A stretch of 64,000 nt of DNA, taken from the NCBI GenBank assembly GCA_037953745.1, contig JBAKBP010013134.1:1-64000 (forward strand), written 5' to 3'. Positions 48,172 through 58,689 of this stretch are shown piece by piece; the first letter of the stretch is position 1, and every line of letters starts with the position of its first letter. This DNA is from Lithodes maja (lineage: Eukaryota; Arthropoda; Malacostraca; Decapoda; Lithodidae). A program made the position numbers and the translations under genes. The notes beneath the pieces are model-generated. The model was given only the letters and a program-made list of their open reading frames with translations, searched no databases and was not told where the DNA came from.

Positions 48172-48806
48172 CCCGCGGAACTGAAAATGAGGTAGTGAAA
48201 AGTGGCCAGGATGCGTAATTTCTACCCTTCGATTCTGACAGAATTTGTTATATTTACCATATAAAGCATTATTTCTTCTCCATGTGCATTTATTTTACTT
48301 ATATGATGAACTAATGAACCTTGAAGAGCAATAAAAGAAGTGGGAACAGCAATTGGGGGGTGAAAAATTTATATTTTCGCTGTCCGGTCGTATTCTGGGG
48401 CGGCCGGCCGAGAGACATGCACCCTCCCTCTCTGGCATGCAACTGAGCTCCCCGGGAGAGATCTCACACTGCTATAAGGTCTCTAAATAACTCACCCGTG
48501 TCTCCGAGCCCGCCTGATAGTAATTCGCGCGGAAAATAATAATAAAAGGAGGGAAATATGAGAAAAAATTGCCAATAATTGAGGAGGGGGATAGAGGAGG
48601 GAAAAAGGAGAGGAAGGCAGGGGGGGGGGGGGGGGGACACATGTGGATAAGTGTTAGGAGGTACTATAGGGGAATTATATCACCTAATGACATATTCCTT
48701 TATTTTGAGAGCCCCTGGGGCGTTTTGATTTTTTTTTTATCATGGTCTTGCTTCGTATCGTTTTCGCTATAGAGACACTTCCGTTAGGCTTATCGCGCTT
48801 CTCGGG
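48172..48806. mobile_element. TTAA-flanked element family T
   Basis: 635 bases from CCCGCGGAACTGAAAATGAG to GCGCTTCTCGGG with TTAA at 48168-48171 and 48807-48810. The opening bases resemble family Q (CCCGGGAACTG). A long G run lies near 48620. No conserved ORF. Confidence 0.7.
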
Positions 48807-48849
48807 TTAATAGTCTGTGATTACCGGTGACATTCTTCTCATTATGTTC

Positions 48850-49017
48850 TGGCAACTAACAGAATATTTTAGTCAGCTTAGGAAGGACGTCTACCCATTG
48901 AAAGGCTACATGCTATCTTAATTAATTCTTTTAGCTACCTTATATCCTTTCCAAGCTTTACAAAATCGTATAAATGTAGCTGAAATAAAATAAAAAGACG
49001 TCGCCGGTACATAAAGG
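48850..49017. mobile_element. Diverged right half of MITE V (copy 3)
   Basis: AAAATAAAAAGACGTCGCCG then TTAA at 49018-49021; other parts match V1 loosely. Confidence 0.5.
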
Positions 49018-49042
49018 TTAAGAAGTGTGAACTGTAATTTAA

Positions 49043-49248
49043 CCCCTTCTGTACTGGCGAAGTCTTTTCAATTTCACTCTACCTGTATTTTGACGGTTTT
49101 GTGCAGTTTAAGAAGGATCTACGGTAGTTAAAAGGTTACGCGCGATAGTTCAAAGCCTGTTAATTGGTGGAGGCCCTTTTTAAGCTGAATAAAATCGTCA
49201 AATAGTAGCCAGAATAAAATAAAAAAGACGTTGCTGGTACCGAAAGGG
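49043..49248. mobile_element. TTAA-flanked MITE family V, copy 1
   Basis: 206 bases with inverted ends CCCCTTCTGTACTGGCGAAG and CGTTGCTGGTACCGAAAGGG. TTAA at 49039-49042 and 49249-49252. It contains an uninterrupted GCAGTTTAAGAAGG that was the target of P in copy 2. Confidence 0.82.
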
Positions 49249-49289
49249 TTAATATCGCCTATGTATTGGACAACCGTGTATGAATGAGC

Positions 49290-49502
49290 TATACCCTGTT
49301 CCAAATAAGTAGGCCAAAACTCTTAAACATTAACCTTTATAACTCTCAAACGACTAAAGTAATCGAGCTAATATTTCTACCATTTGGGAAGGGTCAGCCA
49401 GGGAATAAGTGTGTTAATTTACAACCCATTTGCTCTAGCCCTTTTTCAGTTACAGAGGTTAGGATTCCCGATTTCTGGCCTACTTACTTGGAACAAGGTA
49501 TA
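49290..49502. mobile_element. 213-bp TIR MITE, subtype B (copy B2)
   Basis: TATACCCTGTTCCAAATAAG at left and CTTACTTGGAACAAGGTATA at right; 213 bases as in A1 and A2. Confidence 0.85.
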
Positions 49503-49562
49503 GTTGACCCTATATTTTTTAATTTTCTAGTCGACCCTATGCAATAATTACGAATGAACTAG
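49503..49562. repeat. Decayed edge of the 27-bp array
   Basis: AGTTGACCCTATAT and CTAGTCGACCCTATG followed by GAACTAG are degenerate units of the array at 55884-57265. The I/Nimb-like element at 49563-55868 lies between the two parts. Confidence 0.6.
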
Positions 49563-49674
49563 TTGTTGTTGTTGACGATGCTTTTATTTTATACTAGCCC
49601 ACTGGGCCTAGGCCCTCTCAAGGCTAGTGGTGGAGGAGGTGGTACAGAGTTTAAAGTCACGTATATGTCAGCAG

Positions 49675-51406
49675 TTATATGTCATTGTATAAATTTATCG
49701 CTCTCAGGAAGTGACGAATAGGGGTGAAATTGAAAGAGTCTGAGTCAGAGAGGATGCCATGTAATGAGGTGTTCAGCAAGAATCTCCGTCTTTCAGATGC
49801 ATAGACGGGACAAATACAAAGAAAGTGAAAAACAGTCAATGATGTATGGCAATGTTGGCATTCAGGTGGTGGACCACGAGGGGTGGACATCAGGTAACCA
49901 TGTGTGAGGCGCGTGTGGCCTAAACGTAATCTAGTTAATAGGGTTTGGTCTGCACGTGAACCATTAATTGAAGAGGGCCACAAGTGTATGTCATCCTTAA
50001 TGGAGCGAAGGTGGCCAGTTAATGGTTGCGCTCTCCACTCAACTCGCCAAGCGTCATAAACATGGCGACGGAGGACAGGGAGCATATCCTCCGAACGCAG
50101 CAAAGTAGTAGAGGGTGTACCATGATACGCTTGCTTAGCGAGGAAGTCTGCACGCTCATTCCCGGGAATTCCTACATGCGCGGGGATCCAGCACAGTGTG
50201 ATGGAACGATTAGCGCACTGTAATTTGTGTATTGTGTGGATGATAGTCTTGACCAATGGGTCCTTGGGGGCAAATACACATAAGGCTTGCAGTGCACTCT
50301 TTGAGTCACTACAGATAACGACCCGTGGAGAGTTCCTCGACAATGAAGAGATGGTGCTTAAAGCACCTTGAATAGCCCATAATTCAGCAGTGAAAACCGT
50401 AGAGTGATGGTGTAAGGTACTTTGAGACAAGCCATGGTCTGAGACTGCAGCGCAACCCACGGCATCCGCAGTTTTCGAGCCATCGGTGTAAATGAAAACA
50501 GCCGGGATGTGATCATCAAGATGTTGTAAAGCGAGATGTCGACGTTGAGATGGGGCTTGGGCATCAAGTTGATCTGCTAAGTGAAAGCAAACTGTAGGGT
50601 GTTTTAGGGTCCACGGAGTGATGTGACTAGGAGGGGGAGTTATGGGAGGAACGGTGATACTGTAAGTGGAGAGCAATTGGCGAGACAATAGTGGGAATGG
50701 CACTGGAATGGTTGAACGATAGTTATCTGTGGAATGGAATAGTTCTAGTAGAGTTGGGTCATGACGGAGGCGAACAGCCGTACGCATGAGGACTAATCGA
50801 TGGTGATAGGCTAGAGGTAAGGTCCCAGCCTCACATAGGATATTGGAGACACGAGAGGAACGGAATGCCCCCGAGCTAATGTGGATGCCCAAATGGTGTA
50901 CGCTGTCGAGGGTTCCAAATGTGGAAGCAGAGGCCGTGCCATAGACAGGGCTACCATAATCTAGGGCTGAGAGGATGGTAGCTCTGTAGAACAGTAAAAG
51001 CGTAGCGCGATCTGCGCCCCAATGGACTCGTGCGACTGTTTTCAGAACATTCATTCTCTGGAGGCAACGTGCCTTTAAGCAGGCAATGTGACTCTTCCAA
51101 TTGAGGTGAGTATCAAAGATTAAACCAAGGAACCTGGTATGTGGAAGGATCTGAATATGAGAATGTCCCATGGTGAGAGTAATGGACTGGTTACGTAAAT
51201 GTCGAACATTTCTATAGAATACAACGGCGTTAGTCTTTTCAGCAGAAAATTGAAAACCAGCAGTGGATGCCCAAGAGTGGATGGATTTTAGAGCAATGTT
51301 GAGACGCCGTTGTATGTGAGTCAGACTGGGAGAAGTATAATATATTGCGAAGTCGTCCACATACAAGCTATACGATATTTCAGGTGGGAGGCTGCGTATG
51401 ACACTA
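49675..51406 (-). pseudogene. RT palm/thumb and RNase H of I/Nimb-like copy 3
   Basis: The frame is open through SVIRSLPPEISYS, the RT active site LYVDDFAIYYTS, RRLNIALKSIHSWAS, GLIFDTHLNWKSHI, a linker, then RNase H: IYTDGSKTAD, TVFTAELWAIQGAL, VICSDSKSALQAL and WIPAHVGIPGNERADFLAKQ. It closes with the cluster PPECQHCHTSLTVFHFLCICP and RHFLRAINLYNDI. 563 codons from the first Met (51366) with no break, but separated from the front half of RT by the Jockey-like insertion at 51407. It fills the 109-base gap of copy 1. Confidence 0.9.
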
Positions 51407-54145
51407 TTTTTTTTTTTTTTTTTTTTTTTTTTCTATGTGATTGAGGGAGGCAAAAGGCATAACTGCCTATAGCGAGTGCCTCCCCCATAGTTGAAAGAGT
51501 GACAGGGCCAAAATCAAGGGACGTTCGAGCCAAAATGCCTGGACACACGGAGTTTGAAGCAATTTAAGTCATAGGAAGAGGGAAAGACTGATTCTGGGAG
51601 AGAGTTCCAGAGCTCAGATGTAGAGTAGAAGAAAGTTTGAGAGTAACGTTTCACTCTTGGGTTGGAGAGTTGCACAGAGTAGGGGTGGGATTGAGTTGCA
51701 AGACGGGTACCACGTGCCCTACGTAAAGGAGGTGGTATGCACTGGGATAGCTCTGAGGAACACTGATTATTATAGTAGCGATAGAATAGCGAGAGAGATG
51801 CAACATTGCGGCGAAGAGAGAGAGATTGCAGAGAGTTGGTGAGTGGACGGGAGTTAATGATACGAAAGGCCTTCCTTTCAACTTTGTCTAGGAGAGCGGT
51901 GTGAGAGGAACCTCCCCACACATGTGAACAATACTCAATACAAGGGCGCACTATGCCCCTGTACAGAGCAAGAAGCTGTGCAGGGGAAAAGAACCCCCTA
52001 AGGCGGTTGAGCACACCCAGCTTCTGGGAGGCTGCCTTAGCAAGACTGGTAATATGGTCCTTCCAAATGAGAGCAGAAGAAAAAGAGACACCAAGAATAT
52101 TGAGAGAAGATGAAGGGTTGATTTTTGTATTGTTGAAGAATAAGGGATAGTCCGCTGGGAGATCCTGACGGGTAGATAGATGGAGAAATTGGGTTTTGGA
52201 AGCATTAAAATTAACAAGGTTTTCTCTGCCCCAATTGGAAATAGTATTTAGATCAGAATTTAAGAGTTCTATGGCTTCATTACGTTTGTCGTTGAGGGAT
52301 TGCTGGCTGGGACGTTCTGAAAAACTAATGGAGTAGTGTAAGGTTGAGTCGTCTGCGTATGAATGGATGGGAATTAAGGTACAGTTAAGGAGATCATTTA
52401 TAAAAATTAGAAAGAGAATAGGAGATAGGACAGAGCCCTGAGGAACACCGGAGTTTATAGGGTGAGGAAGTGAACAATGGCCGTCCACAACCGCAGCTAT
52501 GGAACGGCCGGAAAGGAAATTAGAGACAAAGGCACAGATGGAGGGGTAGAAACCGAAGGAGGGTAGTTTAGAAATTAAAGATTTATGCCAGACTCTATCG
52601 AAGGCTTTCGATATGTCTAGTGCAATAGAAAAAGTCTCACCGAAGTCCCGAAAGGAGGATGACCAAGAGTTAGTAAGATATGAAAGAAGATCACCAGTAG
52701 AGCGACCCTTAAGGAAGCCATACTGGCGATCTGAGAGCAGATTATGAGAAGAGAAATGCTTAAGAAATTTGGAAGCAAGAATAGTTTCAAAAACTTTAGA
52801 AAGACAAGAGATAAGAGCAATTGGACGATAGTTGGAGGGTTGAGAGCGGTCACCCTTCTTTGGGACAGGTTGAATGTGAGCAAACTTCCAGCATGAAGGG
52901 AAGACGTTAGAGGATAGACAGAGACGAAAGAGTTTGCCTAGGCAGGGAGTCAGCACGGAAGCACAGTTTTTGAGAACAACAGGAGGAACACCGTCCGGAC
53001 CGTACGCCTTATTAGTGTTAAGCCCAGAGAGGGTAGAAAGTACATCTTTAGAAGAGATTAGGATATTAGGCATAAGTAAGAGAGAGGAGGGCGGAGAGGG
53101 AGGAATAGCACCGGAATCATCCAAGGTGGAGTTTCTAGCAAAAGTTTGAGCGAAGAGTTTAGCTTTGTCAGAGGAAGAAGTGATGGTTGTGCCATCAGAG
53201 TGGGAAAGGGGAGGGAAAGACGAGGAAGAGAAATTGTTGGAGAGGTTTTTGGCTAGATGCCAGAAAGCTTGGGAAGAGCTAGAGTTGGATAGTTCAGTGC
53301 ATTTATTATTGATGAAAGAGTGTTTGGCAAGTCGAAGAACAGATTTGGCTTGATTCCGGGCAGAAACATATGAAGAATGAGAGTCTTGAGTTTTAAGGCG
53401 TCGGTACCGTTTGAATGCTTCCTCCTTATTGCGGACAGCAGTAGAACAGGCGTGAGTAAACCAAGATTTTTTAGCATTAGTCTGAGAGAAAGAGAATGGA
53501 ATGTATGCTTCCATGCCCGATAGGATTACCTCGGTAATGCGTTCAGCACTCTCCGAGGGTCCTCGGCCATGGAAGCAGAAATCATTCCATGGGAAATCAA
53601 AGAAGTACTGCCGAAGAGCCTCCCAGTCGGCAGCGCCAAAGTGCCACAAGCGCCGCCGGCTAGGAGGATCGGGTGGCTGTACTGGAGAGATAGGACAGGT
53701 GACAGAGATTAGTTTATGGTCGGAGGAGCCCAAAGGAGAGAAAAGATCGACAGTATAAGAAGAAGGGTTAGAAGTTAGAAACAGGTCAAGAATGTTGGGC
53801 CGATCTCCGATGCGATCCGGGATACGGGTGGGTTGCTGAACTAACTGCTCTAGGTCATTTAGGATAGAAAAGATGTAGGCTTGTTCACCAGGTGGATCAG
53901 TAGTGTGAGAGGAGAGCCATTGGCGGTGGTGAACGTTGAAATCTCCTAAGATGGAGATTTCTGAGAAAGGAGAAATGGATAGAATGTGTTCCACTGTAGA
54001 GTTTAGATAGTCAAAGAATTTAGGAAAGTTGGTAGAGTTAGGGGAAAGATAGACAGCACAGAAATATTTAGTAAGAGAATGACAGGAAAGTTTGAGCCAT
54101 AAAGTTGAGAATTCAGAGGAGTCGAAATCGGGAACACGAGAACAT
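51407..54145 (-). mobile_element. Jockey-superfamily non-LTR retrotransposon, 5'-truncated, inside copy 3
   Basis: The poly(A) tail appears as T at 51407-51432, 3' UTR 51433-51513, then ORF. The left flank resumes I/Nimb RT at SVIRSLPPEISYS and the right flank stops at LLFIMAIN, so it landed between two RT motifs. Truncation at 54145 lies inside the endonuclease. The 3' UTR also occurs alone at 29180-29250 and 30573-30720. Confidence 0.88.
51514..54144 (-). CDS. Endonuclease (partial) and reverse transcriptase of Jockey-like element
   Basis: Open from the truncation point. The first codons (SRVPDFDSSEFSTLWLKL) and ISILGDFNVHHRQW, then LGSSDHKLISV, are the latter part of an AP endonuclease; the N-terminal Asn/Glu motifs are missing. 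RT: NKAYGPDGVPPVVLKNC, WKFAHIQPVPKKGD, NYRPIALISCLSKVFETI, YGFLKGRSTGDLLSYL, ALDISKAFDRVWHKSL (catalytic Asp), SGVPQGSVLSPILFLIFIND and the active site HSYADDSTLHYS. C-terminus LWNSLPESVFPSSYDLNCFK. No stop or shift over about 877 codons; it has no start codon of its own. Could also be placed near CR1/RTE relatives; the clade is tentative. Confidence 0.88.
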   Translation of the reverse strand, partial: CSRVPDFDSSEFSTLWLKLSCHSLTKYFCAVYLSPNSTNFPKFFDYLNSTVEHILSISPFSEISILGDFNVHHRQWLSSHTTDPPGEQAYIFSILNDLEQLVQQPTRIPDRIGDRPNILDLFLTSNPSSYTVDLFSPLGSSDHKLISVTCPISPVQPPDPPSRRRLWHFGAADWEALRQYFFDFPWNDFCFHGRGPSESAERITEVILSGMEAYIPFSFSQTNAKKSWFTHACSTAVRNKEEAFKRYRRLKTQDSHSSYVSARNQAKSVLRLAKHSFINNKCTELSNSSSSQAFWHLAKNLSNNFSSSSFPPLSHSDGTTITSSSDKAKLFAQTFARNSTLDDSGAIPPSPPSSLLLMPNILISSKDVLSTLSGLNTNKAYGPDGVPPVVLKNCASVLTPCLGKLFRLCLSSNVFPSCWKFAHIQPVPKKGDRSQPSNYRPIALISCLSKVFETILASKFLKHFSSHNLLSDRQYGFLKGRSTGDLLSYLTNSWSSSFRDFGETFSIALDISKAFDRVWHKSLISKLPSFGFYPSICAFVSNFLSGRSIAAVVDGHCSLPHPINSGVPQGSVLSPILFLIFINDLLNCTLIPIHSYADDSTLHYSISFSERPSQQSLNDKRNEAIELLNSDLNTISNWGRENLVNFNASKTQFLHLSTRQDLPADYPLFFNNTKINPSSSLNILGVSFSSALIWKDHITSLAKAASQKLGVLNRLRGFFSPAQLLALYRGIVRPCIEYCSHVWGGSSHTALLDKVERKAFRIINSRPLTNSLQSLSLRRNVASLSLFYRYYNNQCSSELSQCIPPPLRRARGTRLATQSHPYSVQLSNPRVKRYSQTFFYSTSELWNSLPESVFPSSYDLNCFKLRVSRHFGSNVP

Positions 54146-54656
54146 TGATCGCCATAATAAAGAGTAAGCTGCTAAGGGCACATCCTTGTGGTATTCCATT
54201 AATTTGTGACATAATGTCCGATAGGAGACCATTATTTTTGACCTGGAATGTACGGTTAGAGAGAAAATTTTGTAAAAAGCAGGGAAGAGGACCCCGCATG
54301 CCAGAATCGTGTAAATTTTTTAAAATCCTGTGTCTCCATGTTGTGTCATAAGCCTTAGCAATGTCAAAAAATATTGCCACTGTGGGTTGGTTCTTGGAGA
54401 ACCCATCACGTATTTGGTGTTCAAGGCGAATAAGTGAGTGCAGTGTAGAACGGCCAGGGCGGAAACCATTCTGATATGGGGATAGGAGGGCATGTGACTC
54501 AGCGTAATGTAGAAGTCGAGGATTGATCATTTTGTCCATTAATTTGCAGAGGCATGAGGTAAGCACAATCGGTCTGTAATTTGTGGGAAGACTATGATCT
54601 TTTCCAGGCTTCGGTACGGGTATAGTGTAAGCATGCCGCCAAGACGGTGGGAAGTA
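54146..54656 (-). pseudogene. RT fingers/palm of I/Nimb-like copy 3, middle segment
   Basis: Reads YFPPSWRHAYTIPVPKPGKD, NYRPIVLTSCLCKLMDKMIN, YQNGFRPGRSTLHSLIRLEH, the Asp block AIFFDIAKAYDTTWRH and NGIPQGCALSSLLFIMAIN. It stops at the Jockey-like insertion. The downstream continuation with the YVDD box is at 51406. Confidence 0.88.
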
Positions 54657-55621
54657 CAGTAAAAGTCCGTTAATCCGACGACCGATGATTCGAATCTCCC
54701 AATAGTCCGAATTTTTCAATTTGAGGCCAAATCCGAATTCTCCCAATGGTCCGAATTTCAAGAAGTCCCAAAGTCCCCTTTTTGAGGCATTAGGCCACTC
54801 AAATGACACACAATGGAGCACACACATATCATATGTTCATGAATTCACTTTAAAAGTTTACCATTGTCATTGTAGCCTATTACCTACTTCAAAACATTCA
54901 GATTAATGGTCAAAGGAAGCTACTGATATAAACTAAACACCTTCTTCTTCTTCTTCCACATCGTCTGCTAGAGAGTTTGTTTTGCTCTTGAACGCATCCT
55001 TGGGACGCTCCGATGCGCTACTGGCTTGAACCGCATTTTCTGCAAGCACATTCAGTCTTGAGCTTGAAAATGCACCTTTGGATGTATTAGCCTTGAGCTT
55101 GAAAACGCACCTTTGGACTTTCCGATACGCTACTATTTATAGTTCAGTGATCGGAGCGTCCCAAGGGTGCTTTCAAGACAACAAGACAAGGGTGCTTTCA
55201 ATACAATATAATATAACAGAGCACATCACAAAAGGAAAATCACAAAAGGAAAATTACAAGAACTTCTCAGGGAGGTGCCGTTGTTAAGGCATTACTTCCC
55301 GAACCACATCTGATCTTAAAGAGCAAGACAAACTCGCTAGTTGACGGAAGAAGAAGAAGACGTTTATATCAGCAGATTCCTTTGACCATTAATCTGAATG
55401 TTTTGAAGTAGGTAATAGGCTACAATGACAATGGTAAACTTTTGAAGTGATTTCATGAACATATGATATGTGTGTGTGCACCATTGTGTCATTTGGGTGG
55501 CCTAATGTCTCGATGTTTTCATCATACACAGGTTCATAGGGGTAAAGTCCGATAATCCGAAAAATCCACTAATCCGAACGAGGGCCGGTCCGCTGCCCTT
55601 CGGATTAACGGAAGTTTACTG
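54657..55621. mobile_element. pogo/Tigger-like fold-back element, 965 bp
   Basis: Flanked by TA (54655-54656, 55622-55623). Ends CAGTAAAAGTCCGTTAATCC and inverse CAGTAAACTTCCGTTAATCC. The inverted arms continue for about 330 bases, with GACCATTAATCTGAATGTTT and CTTCTTCTTC blocks mirrored. No transposase ORF. CAGT...AATCCGA ends and a TA target fit pogo/Tigger; family assignment inferred. Removing it with one TA restores the I/Nimb frame WISNYFPPSW. Confidence 0.88.
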
Positions 55622-55623
55622 TA

Positions 55624-55868
55624 GTTACTTATCCAAAACTGATTGTACAGTTGTAAAAGATGTTGTAGTGCACGTGGATGGAGGTGACGGATGAGAGCGT
55701 ACGAGAATCCATCCGGGCCAGGAGTAGTGTCTGTACACAGGTCGAGCGCGTGTCGCAATTCCGGAATTGAAAAAGGGGTGTTATATTCATGTGTTTTCCC
55801 GCTATGAAAAGATAGCGGGCGAGATTCCTCCATACATTTATAACGAAGAAATTGACGAGGCAATCCTA
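55624..55868 (-). pseudogene. RT N-terminal segment of I/Nimb-like copy 3
   Basis: LPRQFLRYKCMEESRPLS, HEYNTPFSIPELRHALDLC and PGPDGFSYALIRHLHPRAL, ending NQFWIS at the pogo-like insertion. The element is 5'-truncated here, near 55868, where the 27-bp array begins. Confidence 0.82.
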
Positions 55869-55879
55869 TATTTAGGAAT

Positions 55880-57265
55880 AGGCTAGTTGTCCCTACAGTA
55901 TATTTACTAATGAGCTAGTTGACCCTATATTTACTAATGAGCTAGTTGACCCTATATTTACTGATGAGCTAGTTGACCCTATATTTACTGATGAGCTAGT
56001 TGACCCTATATTTACTAATGAGCTAGTAGACCCTATATTTACTAATGAGCTAGTAGACCCTATATTTACTAATGAGCTAGTAGACCCTATATTTACTAAT
56101 GAGCTAGTTGACCCTATATTTACTAATGAGCTAGTAGACCCTATATTTACTAATGAGCTAGTAGACCCTATATTTACTAATGAGCTAGTAGACCCTATAT
56201 TTACTAATGAGCTAGTAGACCCTATATTTACCAATGAGCTAGTAGACCCTATATTTACTAATGAGCTAGTAGACCCTATATTTACTAATGAGCTAGTTGA
56301 CCCTATATATACTAATGAGCTAGTAGACCCTATATTTACTAATGAGCTAGTAGACCCTATATTTACTAATGAGCTAGTAGACCCTATATTTACTATTTAG
56401 CTAGTAGACCCTATATTTACTAATGAGCTAGTAGACCCTATATTTACTAATGAGCTAGTTGACCCTATATTTACTAATGAGCTAGTAGACCCTATATTTA
56501 CTAATGAGCTAGTAGACCCTATATTTACTATTTAGCTAGTAGACCCTATATTTACTAATGAGCTAGTAGACCCTATATTTACTATTTAGCTAGTAGACCC
56601 TATATTTACTAATGAGCTAGTAGACCCTATATTTACTATTTAGCTAGTAGACCCTATATTTACTAATGAGCTAGTTGACCCTATATTTACTAATGAGCTA
56701 GTTGACCCTATATTTACTAATGAGCTAGTAGACCCTATATTTACTAATGAGCTAGTTGACCCTATATTTACTGATGAGCTAGTAGACCCTATATTTACTA
56801 ATGAGCTAGTTGACCCTATATTTACTAATGAGCTAGTCGACCCTATATTTACTAATGAGCTAGTTGACCCTATATTTACTAATGAGCTAGTAGACCCTAA
56901 CTTTACTAATGAGCTAGTTGACCCTATATTTACTAATGAGCTAGTTGACCCTATATTTACTAATGAGCTAGTAGACCCTAACTTTACTAATGAGCTAGTT
57001 GACCCTATATTTACTAATGAGCTAGTTGACCCTATATTTACTGATGAGCTAGTTGACCCTATATTTACTAATGAGCTAGTCGACCCTATATTTACTAATG
57101 AGCTAGTAGACCCTATATTTACTAATGAGCTAGTAGACCCTATATTTACTAATGAGCTAGTAGACCCTATATATACTAATGAGCTAGTTGACCCTATATT
57201 TACTAATGAGCTAGTAGACCCTAACTTTACTAATGAGCTAGTTGACCCTATATCTACGAACTGAC
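55880..57265. repeat. 27-bp tandem array, about 50 units
   Basis: Unit GAGCTAGTAGACCC plus TATATTTACTAAT with variants TTG/TAG/TCG in the middle and ACTTT for ATATTT. Because 27 is divisible by three, the minus strand stays open as NIGSTSSLV repeats (for example 56640-57344); variant units containing TTTAGCTAG break it. I regard this as non-coding. Confidence 0.93.
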
Positions 57266-57765
57266 TATACCTTGTTCCAAATAAGTGGTAAACAAACTTT
57301 TGAACATTAACCCATTTACTGCGTAGATCGTTCCGGAACGCCATGGCAATTCATAGCAATTTACACGCTTTTAAAGTCTGTAGCGACGAGTCAAAGTGAG
57401 CGGGAGCGCGGAGGCCCCCGTCCGCTCTCCAGCCTGGCAGCCGCGGCACTGAGGGATATCAGCCATGTCTCGCTAGACATATGCAGCGCTGCCAAAGGCA
57501 AATGTAGCACGACATTAGCGACATTCGCTCAGTACTGTGAGCGAATATTTGCCGATGTCTATGGTAGAGCTGCGGATGATCCCCATGCGCTACGAACCTC
57601 GTTCTAGTGTCATTTTGAAGCAATTTTCTTCTAGTTTTTGGCTGAATAAATTTTATTTCATTCAGACACTTGCTCAATCATACAAGAGTGCCTGAATGAG
57701 CCGTAATAAAGCGGAAATATGCCAGCACCGTAAGTGTTAACCTCTATAACTCACAACTCACTCAC
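57266..57765. mobile_element. TIR MITE subtype B (copy B3), left part, split by MITE W
   Basis: TATACCTTGTTCCAAATAAG to GAACATTAA (57306), then MITE W, then TTAACCTCTATAACTCACAA. Copy B1 shows the empty site GAACATTAACCTCTATAACT. The right half is missing; an RTE fragment begins at about 57768. Confidence 0.78.
57311..57736. mobile_element. TTAA-flanked MITE family W
   Basis: 426 bases from CCCATTTACTGCGTAGATCG to CAGCACCGTAAGTG, TTAA at 57307-57310 and 57737-57740. GC-rich middle; no conserved ORF. Confidence 0.78.
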
Positions 57766-57767
57766 TA

Positions 57768-58317
57768 GTCTGTCTATCCCTCCATGTAACTCTGCACGCA
57801 CTTCTCAAGTAACTCATTTCCACCCCTCTCACTTTTGGTCTGTGTCTCTCCACCAATGTCCATGCTTCGCTCCCGTAAGTCAATGTCGGGATTACCACAC
57901 TGTCATGCAAGGACTTCTTTACTTCCATGGTGACCACCCTATTTCTTGTTACTGCTTTCAGCATTCCTACAACCCTCTTCCCCTGTTGCATCCTCTCCCG
58001 CACTTCTTCATCCATACTCCTATCTTTATTCAACACACTGCCCAAATACTTAAATAAGCTGACATTCTCCATAACCTGACCGTTCAACTTCACCTCACAC
58101 TCTGTGGCTGCACCCCTCTCAAAGACCATAACCTTGCTCTTCCCCGCATTCACATTCAGATTCCGATTTTCACACACTGTTCCAAACATATTTACCAGAC
58201 CCTGCAACTCCCTTTCACTATCGCTCATCAGAACTGTATCATCAGCAAACAGCAGTACAGGCAACTTCCATTAGTTTCTTTCCCTTATCAGAGGTACACC
58301 AACATCCACTGCTCTTC
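57768..58317 (-). pseudogene. RTE-clade reverse transcriptase, fragment (copy C)
   Basis: Minus frame MPVLLFADDTVLMSD, VNMFGTVCENRNLNVNAGKS, NGQVMENVSLFKYLGSVLN, VVIPTLTYGSEAWTL and RDRQTSE. Truncated at both ends relative to the 707-aa copy; it starts just before the active-site ADD motif and ends before RWFGHMERM. No stop inside. Confidence 0.85.
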
Positions 58318-58651
58318 ATAAAATTGAAAAGATGTTTTGGTACAGAAGAGGTTAACCCTCTCCGACATATGACGCGATTTTGAGCCTATTGGGGATACTT
58401 TAAAGCCTTTGTTACCATCAGGGGTATTTAGAAACCTTTAGTTTAGTTACTTCAACCTCTGCAGTTGTCTTTGAGTTAGCTGTGGGCAGAAAGCTAATTT
58501 TGGAGAGGTAATTATAAGAGTGAGAGAACTCTATTTCTTATTGCTAATCTGGCAACCTCTGCGTCATATGTGCATGAAAGGGTTAAGCTGCACAAAATCG
58601 TCTAAATATAGCAAGAATAAAACTAAAAAGACGTTGCTGGTACAGAAGGGG
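58318..58651. mobile_element. Decayed MITE V copy split by MITE U
   Basis: GGTACAGAAGAGG before TTAA 58352, then GCTGCACAAAATCGTCTAAATA ... GACGTTGCTGGTACAGAAGG after it, closing at TTAA 58652-58655. Boundaries approximate. Confidence 0.5.
58356..58582 (+). mobile_element. TTAA-flanked MITE family U, copy 1
   Basis: 227 bases from CCCTCTCCGACATATGACGC to CATATGTGCATGAAAGGG, TTAA at 58352-58355 and 58583-58586. Ends are inverted (GACATATGACGC / GCGTCATATG). Copy 2 at 60058-60285 is inverted. Confidence 0.85.
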
Positions 58652-58689
58652 TTAAAGTCTTGTTACCTAACTTATAAATAACCTCAAGG

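Larger units (their letters stand above)
49563..55868 (-). mobile_element. I/Nimb-like non-LTR retrotransposon, copy 3, with two insertions
   Basis: Minus strand. 3' (CAA)n tail at 49563-49574, 3' UTR to 49674, then coding parts at 49675-51406, 54146-54656 and 55624-55868. The gaps are a Jockey-like element and a pogo-like foldback element. 5'-truncated within the RT N-terminus; without the insertions about 2.6 kb remain. Same family as copies 1 and 2 at 1-2613, and it supplies the sequence missing from copy 1. Confidence 0.9.

Noticed and set aside
56640..57344. Long minus-strand ORFs of NIGSTSSLV repeats (also 55893-56234)
   Set aside because: Open only because the 27-bp unit is a multiple of three; variant units with in-frame stops are scattered through the array and no flanking unique coding sequence exists.
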